A DNA stretch of 41,730 bases, from NCBI GenBank assembly GCA_019243445.1, contig JAFAUH010000045.1, positions 1 through 41,730 on the forward strand, read 5' to 3'. Every line of letters begins with the position of its first letter. Positions within the stretch are counted from its first letter, which is position 1. Both the position numbers and the translations under genes were made by a program. The DNA comes from Streptomycetaceae bacterium (GTDB taxonomy: Bacteria > Actinomycetota > Actinomycetes > Streptomycetales > Streptomycetaceae). This document shows, piece by piece, positions 15,692 to 22,465 of this stretch. The notes under the pieces are model-generated. The model did not search any database. It worked only from the letters and a program-made list of their open reading frames with translations, and was not told where the DNA came from.

Positions 15692-17353
15692 GAGGCCCGG
15701 AAAAGCCGGGAAACTGCAGGAGTCGCCAGAGCCCGCCCCACCGGAGGAGGCAAAGACGGTTACATCCGTCCCGGCCGGACTGATGTTGCTGTTGGATGTC
15801 GTGATCTTGGCATACTGCGCAGTGCTGGCCGTGGCGTCCAGGGTGACATTGTTCAACGTCACACCCAGCGGGTGGGCGGCGTCGTAACCGTCGAAGACGG
15901 AACTGGCCCCGGACGGCGAGTGAGTCGCCGTCACGTTGCTGACTGTGATCCCCGTGTAGTATGGGATGTTGCTGCCGCTGCCCCCGTCGGCATAGTGGGT
16001 GTCGAAGACCAGCGGCTGCTGCACATTGCGCAGGCAGATGGTGTTGTAGGTGACGTTGGCGACCTTACCGCCGTTCTTCCCCGAACTCTTGATCCGCAGC
16101 CCGCTGTCCAAGGTGCTGGGGATGCCGGTGGCGCCGATGCCGTCAAGCGTGTCGTTCTGGAAGAGCACGTTGGTGAGCCCGCCATTGGTCTCGCTGCCGA
16201 TCGAGAGACCGTGGGTGCCATAGCAGTGGGTGTTCTCGACCGTGATGTTCTTGGAGGGGGCAGCTGCCTTGATGGCGATGCAGTCGTCACCGGTGGAGAT
16301 GTAGGAGTCGTTGATGGTGACGTTCGACGAGCCGGACGGGTCGATGCCGTCGGTGTTGCGGGCATTCGAAGGGGTCAGGATACGCACACCCCAGGCCGTC
16401 ATGCCGTTCGCATTCTTGAAGGTGACGTGGAACTTGGGCGAGTTCAGCAAATCAATGTGGTAAAGGGTGAAATTGTCACCTTGAGCCACGAGCGTGCGCG
16501 GCACGTTCTGCTTCTTGTTGGCTTTCCCCGCGTCCCGGGCCAGCTGCCACCATGTCTCGCTTTTGCCGCTCATGGTCTGGCCGCCCTGGCCGTCGATACG
16601 GCCCTGGCTGCCGTCGGCGGCACGCACACCCTCCACACCCGCGTTCACAGCGTCACCGGGGACATCGATCAGCGGATTGCAGCCCTCGCCGGTCGAATCG
16701 AGCGTGCCGCAGGTCGGGCCGCCCGGGACCTGGTAATCGGCCGGGTTGAGAGAACCGTAGAGGGTGACGTTGCTGTCGACCAGCAGCACCTCGCCCTTGT
16801 GGATCTTGAGTGCCCCAGAAAGGAAGGCGTTGTACCCGCCCTGCGCCTTCAACTCGACCGCGACCTGTCCGGAACTGGTTTGGCAGGAGTCCAGTGCACG
16901 CTGGATCCGGGAGGTGTCCGGCGCGGCCGTCGGCAGCGAGGTGCCGACCAGGTTGGCTGTGAGGGCGGCGCATATCCGGGACGGCACCGTCGGCTCGATG
17001 ATGTGGCGAGTGTCACCAGTGCCCATCCCCGCAGAGGTGACGGAGGTGGAGGCGGCGGGGGTGCTGGAGTAAGCGCCCGTTGAGGCATCGGAGTTGCCTC
17101 CGCTCCCCGACTTGCTGGGCTTTTGCTCCTTTTGTTTCTCATCTCTCGTCTTTTGGAGCTTTTTGTGGTGGCTCGCACCATGGTGCTTGTTGTCGTCCGA
17201 GCTCAGCGAGTGCGCGCCGGCCAACTGGGCGGTTCCCAGCACTCCGAGTGTCAGCGCGACGCCTGCCGCGGCTATCTTGGCGGCCTTGCGCCGACCTCTG
17301 TTCCCACTACCGGAACGGCGTCGGCTCCATCGAGACGTTGGAATAGGCAACAC
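15689..17353 (-). CDS. Secreted GH28 polygalacturonase
   Basis: 554 residues from a GTG at 17353 with GAAAGGACC upstream. Residues 20-48 are a signal peptide (RRKAAKIAAAGVALTLGVLG, then an Ala-rich cleavage site). A low-complexity Lys/Ser-rich linker (50-115) precedes the right-handed beta-helix catalytic domain (120-554). All four GH28 signatures are present: NTDGID (Asp335), TGDDCIAIK (Asp356 and Asp357), YGTHGLSIGS (His381) and RIK (420-422). It should hydrolyse alpha-1,4-galacturonan (pectate) outside the cell. The GTHGLSIGS form is seen in several exo- and bacterial members, but endo or exo action is not settled. The charged linker may bind the cell wall or space the domain. A 16-bp palindrome lies just upstream of the ribosome site. 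Confidence 0.92.
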   Translation of the reverse strand: MLPIPTSRWSRRRSGSGNRGRRKAAKIAAAGVALTLGVLGTAQLAGAHSLSSDDNKHHGASHHKKLQKTRDEKQKEQKPSKSGSGGNSDASTGAYSSTPAASTSVTSAGMGTGDTRHIIEPTVPSRICAALTANLVGTSLPTAAPDTSRIQRALDSCQTSSGQVAVELKAQGGYNAFLSGALKIHKGEVLLVDSNVTLYGSLNPADYQVPGGPTCGTLDSTGEGCNPLIDVPGDAVNAGVEGVRAADGSQGRIDGQGGQTMSGKSETWWQLARDAGKANKKQNVPRTLVAQGDNFTLYHIDLLNSPKFHVTFKNANGMTAWGVRILTPSNARNTDGIDPSGSSNVTINDSYISTGDDCIAIKAAAPSKNITVENTHCYGTHGLSIGSETNGGLTNVLFQNDTLDGIGATGIPSTLDSGLRIKSSGKNGGKVANVTYNTICLRNVQQPLVFDTHYADGGSGSNIPYYTGITVSNVTATHSPSGASSVFDGYDAAHPLGVTLNNVTLDATASTAQYAKITTSNSNISPAGTDVTVFASSGGAGSGDSCSFPAFPGL

Positions 17354-17371
17354 AGCGTGGTCCTTTCGCGT

Positions 17372-17387
17372 GTGTGCTACAGCACAC
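17372..17387. promoter_or_regulatory. Inverted repeat at the GH28 leader
   Basis: GTGTGCT, AC, AGCACAC: a 7+2+7 inverted repeat centred 26 bases before the GTG start and adjoining the GAAAGGACC ribosome site. It could be an operator for a carbohydrate regulator, or a small leader hairpin affecting translation. Confidence 0.45.
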
Positions 17388-18013
17388 TCCCGCAGTCGGC
17401 CACCAAACGCCGCCTGTTCGCCGGAAGTCCGCCGAGCGCGAGTGAGAGGCCGCGCGGATAGGGCTCGCAGTGTCGCGCGCCAGAGGGGTACCTCCCGCCG
17501 AAGGCAGAGGGAGGCTCTCTCCCCCTGGCCTTCGACCCGCTCCTTCACCCGCGCTCCCTACCCGCGCGGCCCCTTATGCCAGGTAGACGGCACACCATCG
17601 TCGAGAGTTCTCTCACATTGAGCCGTGTGACTCTCGCCATGCCGGTGAACTATGCGCACCCCGGCAGGAGGCCCGCCGCGTCGCCCTGGCGCTCCTGGAG
17701 GCTGTTCCACGTTCCCGGCCGGGCCGGCGGCGTTTCCCTGCCGGTTGGCATTCAACCCTCGAATCGGGCATTCCCGCATGAATCCCACGCCGGATCGCCC
17801 GGCGATGCCAAGAGGTTATGAACCCATCGATAAAACTTTTGTTAGCCTTGGGCCACTGCGACGACCGCAGGCTAAATCGTAGGACTGACCCGGTCACGGG
17901 ATGCGCCTTCCTGCTTCACCCCCGGCAGTTCCTGCTCCGCCTTCTCACAGGACGAATTCGGGGATTGCGAACCGGCTTTGGGAAACCTTCGCAGCACGCA
18001 AGGAGAGATCTGC
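17388..18013. promoter_or_regulatory. Divergent region between GH28 and HxlR regulator
   Basis: No gene supported. It must carry both divergent promoters. An AT-rich patch (about 17815-17850) holds TTAGCCT (17842-17848), which faces AGGCTAA (17869-17875) 20 bases away. This is a candidate site for the HxlR regulator, which lies 139 bases downstream. Confidence 0.4.
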
Positions 18014-18598
18014 ATGGAGCACGAACTCAGCCAACCTGCCGCCGACCAGATCGCCTGGGAAGTCGCCTGCCCAGTCTTCCGTTCGATCCTCGACCGGATC
18101 GGCGACCGGTGGAGTGTGCTGGTCCTGCTGGAGCTGAGGAACGGGCCCCAGCGTTTCAATGAAATGCACCGCATCCTGCCGGGGATCAGTCGGCGCATGC
18201 TGACCTTCACTCTCCGCAACCTCGAACGCGACGGCCTGATCTCACGGAAGGTCTATCCCACAGTCCCGCCGAAGGTGGAGTATGCGCAGACCCCTCTTGC
18301 GCTGGAACTGCGGCACACCATGGAGGCGCTGGCCCAATGGGCCCTGCGGAACCGCGGGCCGGTGTTGGAGGCGCGAGCCGCATACGACGAGCGGGAGTCG
18401 CAAAAGAGCGAAGAACCCAAGCAGCAGGAAAGCCTCGTATCGGCCAAGCCATCAATGCCCGCACCGGCCCGGCCATCGGTTCCAGGGACTCGCAGTTGTT
18501 TCCCGGCTCCCACGGGCGTGCCGGTGAACGGCACCCGGAACGCGATGGCCAGGAAAGCAGCTCTTCCACCTTCGGGAAGAAGCCTGCGCACCACCTGA
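18014..18598 (+). CDS. HxlR-family winged-helix regulator
   Basis: 194 residues from the ATG at 18014, preceded by AAGGAG. Residues 19-115 are an HxlR domain: [20 protein letters not shown], then [40 protein letters not shown] and [12 protein letters not shown]. Cys19, just before the first helix, is the position used as a redox or thiol sensor in several family members, so a similar role is possible. The final 75 residues are low-complexity (Ala/Pro/Ser/Lys) and not part of the fold. No obvious partner enzyme is adjacent; the divergent neighbour is the GH28 gene 660 bases away. Two hairpins follow the stop. Confidence 0.85.
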   Translation: MEHELSQPAADQIAWEVACPVFRSILDRIGDRWSVLVLLELRNGPQRFNEMHRILPGISRRMLTFTLRNLERDGLISRKVYPTVPPKVEYAQTPLALELRHTMEALAQWALRNRGPVLEARAAYDERESQKSEEPKQQESLVSAKPSMPAPARPSVPGTRSCFPAPTGVPVNGTRNAMARKAALPPSGRSLRTT

Positions 18599-18623
18599 TT
18601 CACACGTCGTCGTTTGTGAGCCC

Positions 18624-18670
18624 CAGGCCCTGTCCGGGCAATCTTCGCAGATCAGCCCGGACAGGGCCTG
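18624..18670. terminator. First of two abutting hairpins, 16-bp stem
   Basis: CAGGCCCTGTCCGGGC (18624-18639) pairs perfectly with its complement at 18655-18670. The 15-base loop itself contains ATCT facing AGAT. It lies 26 bases after the HxlR stop codon. Confidence 0.85.
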
Positions 18671-18722
18671 ACTGTGTGCTTGGTGGGTAATGACCTTGTC
18701 GTTACCCACCAAGCACACAGTC
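18670..18722. terminator. Second hairpin, about 25-bp stem
   Basis: Arms 18670-18690 and 18702-18722 are perfect 21-base complements (core GTGCTTGGTGGGTAA). The stem continues inward by a wobble pair and GAC/GTC to a three-base loop. It shares its first base with the preceding hairpin and ends one base before the stop codon of the minus-strand gene, so it can act on both strands. Confidence 0.85.
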
Positions 18723-18723
18723 C

Positions 18724-19599
18724 TCATTGCATGACGCCGTGCAGGTTCTGGCTCACCCCGGAGGTGCTGGTGGCCGTCACGGTGTATGTGTCGCCGCTCG
18801 TGTCGTGCCCCCCATTGCCGACCCAGTAGTCGGCTCCGGACGTGTAGTCCCTTGCGCCAAGGGTGACGCCCGGTCTGGTGGTCCACGTCCAGTCGAACGA
18901 GCCGTCCGCCTCCGTCTGCTGGCTGAGAGTGCCCTGGCTGTTGTTGATGGTGCTGAATGTACGGTTGCCGGGCTTCACGTTGCCCGTAACCCGCATCTGT
19001 ACAGTCAGCGAGCTCAGCGGCACCGTGGTTCGTACCATGATGTTCTGGAGCTCGTACTTGCCGTCTCCCGAGTGTGGTGTGCCGAGCAACGACAGGAAGT
19101 CCGTCACCGGGGCAACCTGCGTCGCGTGCTGTTGGGCGTTCGCCGGTGCCGGGGCGGGGGCCGGGGCCGGGGGATTCGGCTTGGGCGGAGACTGAGGCGT
19201 CGGGCTGGGACTCGGGCTGGGGCTCGGGCTGGGCGAGGGGCTGGGGGAAGAGGCGACGGGTGGTTGCTGGAGGGAAGCCGGCAACTGGGCCACGGAGGCA
19301 GGAGGCCGGGAGGCGGCTATCTTCTGCGGCGTCCCCTGCTGGTCGACGAGCTCGTAGAGACCGGACAGCCCGTACCCGGCACCGCCCAGCACCACCACCC
19401 TCGCGGCAGCCGCCACGACCGCCATCCACACCCGCCGCTCCGGCATGAAGCTGCGCAGCGGCAGGCGGGCCTTGCGGGCGAAGAGGGCGGCGAAGTCACC
19501 CGGTGAGTTCTGGGACGAGAAGCCGTGCGACTCTTCCCCTTCGGGATCCTCCGCGGGTCGGAAGCGGCCTTCGGTGAGCTGCCGGGCTTGGTTGAACAT
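18724..19599 (-). CDS. Type II membrane protein with Pro/Ser stalk, linked to the AAA+ ATPase gene
   Basis: 291 residues from an ATG with GGAGG ten bases upstream, which itself lies in the 24-bp gap behind the ATPase gene; the two are surely co-transcribed. The cytoplasmic N-terminus (1-58) ends GDFAALFARKARLPLRSFMP. One membrane segment follows (VWMAVVAAAARVVVLGGAGY), then a stalk rich in Pro, Ser and Ala with an SPSPSP run and a PAPAPAPA run. The extracellular C-terminal domain is about 120 residues (VRTTVPLSSLTVQMRVTGNV to TYTVTATSTSGVS). It is a paralogue of the protein at 9084-9965 over its whole length. I propose that it anchors or presents the product of the upstream giant gene at the cell surface; this is inferred from gene order only. 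Confidence 0.8.
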   Translation of the reverse strand: MFNQARQLTEGRFRPAEDPEGEESHGFSSQNSPGDFAALFARKARLPLRSFMPERRVWMAVVAAAARVVVLGGAGYGLSGLYELVDQQGTPQKIAASRPPASVAQLPASLQQPPVASSPSPSPSPSPSPSPSPTPQSPPKPNPPAPAPAPAPANAQQHATQVAPVTDFLSLLGTPHSGDGKYELQNIMVRTTVPLSSLTVQMRVTGNVKPGNRTFSTINNSQGTLSQQTEADGSFDWTWTTRPGVTLGARDYTSGADYWVGNGGHDTSGDTYTVTATSTSGVSQNLHGVMQ

Positions 19600-19623
19600 T
19601 TGTCCCTTACCTCCGCATCGGGA

Positions 19624-22323
19624 TCAGGCCGGGAGATCCTCGGGCCTGAGGGTGACCAGGTCGGACGCCTGCGGGTCGGCCAGCTCGGCAACTCGGTATG
19701 CCTGCCGTTCCGTCATGGTCTGGAAGATCTGGCGTGCGGTGCGGCCGTTGCCGAACCGCCGGTCCCTGGGCAGCATGTCGAAGTACGAAGACAAGGACCC
19801 ACGGGTGGATTCGGTCAGCTCGTACTGGTGCTTGCTCGCGTGGTGCTCAACGATCCTGACCAGCTCCGACGTCCCGTAATTCTCGAAGAGCAGCGTGCGG
19901 CTGAAGCGCGAGGCCAGACCTGGGTTGGACTGGACGAAGCGCTCCATCTCCTCCGGGTAGCCCGCAACAATCACCACGAACTGGTCGCGGAAGTCTTCCA
20001 TCATCTTCAGCAAAGTGGCAATCGCCTCGTGGCCGAAGTCGTTGCCGGCGAAGGCGGGGGCCAGGGAGTACGCCTCGTCGATGAAAAGTACGCCGCCCAT
20101 CGCCTGCTGGATGACCTTCTGGGTTTTCGGGCCGGTGTGGCCGACGTACTGGCCGACCAGGTCCGAGCGGTCCGTCTCCACCAGGTGCCCGCGCTCCAGC
20201 AGCCCGACTGCGCGCAGGATCCGCCCGTACAGCCGGGCCACCGTGGTCTTGCCGGTGCCGGGGTTGCCGGTGAAGACCAGATGCCTGCTGAGCGGCGGGG
20301 CGGCCAGGCCCGACTCCTCACGGCGGCGCACCATCTGCATCAGTTTGACAAGCGACGACACATCGTGCTTGACCCGCTCCAGGCCGATCAGGTCGTCCAA
20401 CTCGGCGAGCAGCTCCTCCAGCGTCTCGTCCGGGTCAGCCTCCGTCTCTCGTGCCTTGGGCGCATCCGCGTCCTCGGGCGAAGGAGCGCCGCCCTCACTC
20501 ATCGGCTTCGCCTTCAGCAGGCTGGAACCCGACGACGGCAGCGCGGCCTTCTTCACACCGCGGGAGATGCAGTCCTCCAGGACCGGCTTGGCGCCCTCCG
20601 CCAGCGCCACATCCTCCTCGGCGTCGCGCACCACGCACCCGCGCAGGACGGGGACGGATCTCGCGGACAGGTGCAGCGCGGGGTAGGCGTGCCCTTCTCC
20701 CTCGGCGTTTCCCGGCTCTGAGAAGACGCAGTCCTGGTAGGTGCCGCGCGCATCCTCGCCGACGAAGAGGGAGTTCATGCCGGTGCGGCTGACGCTGACA
20801 CCGGTCAGCCGGGGATCGGCACCCTTGGCCACGACCACGCCCGACCCGGCCGCGTCAAGCACCATGCAATCCTCGAACGTCGCGGTGGACCGTTCCATCA
20901 CCACCACGCCCGCGGTCCCCTGCCCGCTGATCCGGCACTCGCGCAGCACCGGCGCCGCGCCGGGGCCGCAGGTCACCCCGGCCCGTTCGGAGCCGGCTAT
21001 CCGGCACTCCTGGAGCAGTACCGTGCCACTGGACTCCATGGTGACGCCGAAGACGCCGCGCAGTACGGACAGGCCGCGTACTCGGGCTGCCGCCTCGTTG
21101 TCCACATGCAGGCCGGACAGGCCGCAGTCGGACACCTGGCCGCCCTCGACGGTGATCTCGGCCCGCTCGGTGGCCCGGATGCCGTGCTCGCGGGTGGCGC
21201 CAATGCGACAGTCGGTGATCTGCACCCGTGCCTGCCCGCAGGCGTGCACGGCACTGAACTTGCTGTCGGTCAAGGCGCTCGCGGACAGCTGCACCGCGGA
21301 GTCCTCTCCCGCCAGCAGGCCGTTCTCGCGGGTGCCGCGCACCGTGCTTTCCCGGGCCGTGAGCTGTGCGCTGCCCCGGCCCACCAGGCCGGCGCCGTGC
21401 TGGCGGCTGATGTGGCTGTCCACGATCTCCACCCGTGCCTCGCCCTCGGCACACACCCCGGCCCCGCCGCCGTCGCGCACCTTGGTCGCCATCAGCAGCA
21501 CATCGCCGGAGCCGGAGGCGGCCACCCCGGCCGTGCCCGAGCGCAGCACCTCGCAGCCGACGAGGCTGATTCCGCCGCCGTCCGCGGAGGTGGGCACGGA
21601 GCCGTCGCTGTGGCCTGCGCGCGACGAACTGCCCAGTACCCGGACGCCCTCGGTGGCCGAGTCCTCCAGGCGGCAGTCGGTCATCAGTACCGCGGCGGTG
21701 TCCTCCACCAGCAGCCCGCTGCGGCCCGCGCCGGTCACCTGGCAGTCCTGGAAGGCCACGGTGGCCCGGCCTCGCACCCGCAGGCCCGAACCGCCCGCCT
21801 TGCGCACCACGACACGGGTCAGCGTGGCGGAGGTGTCGGATCCGATGACGATCCCGGTGCCGTCGACGCTCTCGACGGTGCACTCCTCGAGCACCGCGGA
21901 GCCGGTGCTGTTCAGGTGCACCCCGGCCAGCGTGCCGCCGCTGATCCCGCAGTGGCGCAGCGTGATCGATGCGTCGCCGTCGGCCTCGACCCGGCCGCCG
22001 GAGATCTCGCAGCCTTCCATCTCCAGGTCACCTTCGAGCACCGCGACCGCAGGTGCGTTCCCGGCGACGCCGCCGATGAGGGTGAGCCCTTCAACCTGCG
22101 CGCCCGCGGTCCGGACAGTCAGTGCCGGCGTGCCCGCTGCCAGCACTCGGACCGGGCCGTCCTCCGCCACCAGGCGGACCGGCCGATCCAGCACCAACGG
22201 CTCGACGTACTCGCCTTCGGCGATTCTGATCTCGCTGCCGTCTCCGGCAGCGCGCAGGGCCTCCCTGATCGTCCGGTGGGCGCCGCGCCCCTTAGGGGCG
22301 ACCCGGTGCACCGTGGCTGCCAT
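19624..22323 (-). CDS. Right-handed beta-helix fused to CbxX/CfqX (EccA-like) AAA+ ATPase
   Basis: 899 residues from an ATG with GGAG just upstream. Residues 1-585 are a long series of about 22-residue beta-helix coils of the pectate-lyase/PbH1 type, recognisable by repeated patterns such as VEDTAAVLMTDCRLEDSA and VSDCGLSGLHVDNEAAARV. No catalytic lyase residues are evident, so this is a structural or binding solenoid. After a charged linker (about 590-635), the AAA+ domain has Walker A GNPGTGKTT (686-694), Walker B LFIDEA (746-751), the VIVAGYPEEMERF segment and SRF as the likely arginine-finger region. This domain is closest in pattern to CbbX and to EccA of mycobacterial type VII secretion, where the ATPase follows TPR repeats; here the beta-helix takes their place. 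It is encoded 142 bp behind the giant gene and probably handles that protein. Cytosolic, with no membrane segments. Confidence 0.88.
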   Translation of the reverse strand: MAATVHRVAPKGRGAHRTIREALRAAGDGSEIRIAEGEYVEPLVLDRPVRLVAEDGPVRVLAAGTPALTVRTAGAQVEGLTLIGGVAGNAPAVAVLEGDLEMEGCEISGGRVEADGDASITLRHCGISGGTLAGVHLNSTGSAVLEECTVESVDGTGIVIGSDTSATLTRVVVRKAGGSGLRVRGRATVAFQDCQVTGAGRSGLLVEDTAAVLMTDCRLEDSATEGVRVLGSSSRAGHSDGSVPTSADGGGISLVGCEVLRSGTAGVAASGSGDVLLMATKVRDGGGAGVCAEGEARVEIVDSHISRQHGAGLVGRGSAQLTARESTVRGTRENGLLAGEDSAVQLSASALTDSKFSAVHACGQARVQITDCRIGATREHGIRATERAEITVEGGQVSDCGLSGLHVDNEAAARVRGLSVLRGVFGVTMESSGTVLLQECRIAGSERAGVTCGPGAAPVLRECRISGQGTAGVVVMERSTATFEDCMVLDAAGSGVVVAKGADPRLTGVSVSRTGMNSLFVGEDARGTYQDCVFSEPGNAEGEGHAYPALHLSARSVPVLRGCVVRDAEEDVALAEGAKPVLEDCISRGVKKAALPSSGSSLLKAKPMSEGGAPSPEDADAPKARETEADPDETLEELLAELDDLIGLERVKHDVSSLVKLMQMVRRREESGLAAPPLSRHLVFTGNPGTGKTTVARLYGRILRAVGLLERGHLVETDRSDLVGQYVGHTGPKTQKVIQQAMGGVLFIDEAYSLAPAFAGNDFGHEAIATLLKMMEDFRDQFVVIVAGYPEEMERFVQSNPGLASRFSRTLLFENYGTSELVRIVEHHASKHQYELTESTRGSLSSYFDMLPRDRRFGNGRTARQIFQTMTERQAYRVAELADPQASDLVTLRPEDLPA

Positions 22324-22382
22324 GACCGCTCCGTTTCGTTCCTACCTGATTGTTCTGGTCGTTCCGCTGCCGCACGCATACG

Positions 22383-22459
22383 CGTCCTCGTCATGAGGAC
22401 GTTTCGCGAGGCGAGGAGAGTTCAATGTGATTCGGACGAGTGACCGTGCTCCTCGTCCG
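22383..22459 (-). terminator. Two hairpins between giant gene and ATPase gene
   Basis: CGGACGAG (22433-22440) pairs with CTCGTCCG (22452-22459) six bases after the giant gene's stop codon. CGTCCTC (22383-22389) pairs with GAGGACG (22395-22401) nearer the ATPase gene. Neither has a U-run. They may give partial termination that lowers expression of the downstream genes relative to the giant gene, or mark separate transcripts. Confidence 0.5.
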
Positions 22460-22465
22460 GGGAGA

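Noticed and set aside
17576-17897. Short frames in the gap between GH28 and HxlR
   Set aside because: Both-strand frames of 75-95 codons without ribosome sites or recognisable content; typical of high-GC non-coding DNA.
19624-22323. Pectate lyase activity for the beta-helix of the ATPase
   Set aside because: The coils lack the Asp/Lys/Arg catalytic sets of lyases, there is no signal peptide, and the AAA+ domain places the protein in the cytosol.
20741-22443. Plus-strand frames opposite the beta-helix ATPase gene
   Set aside because: The minus strand carries Walker A and Walker B motifs in the correct order; the plus frames are compositionally biased and have no homology I recognise.
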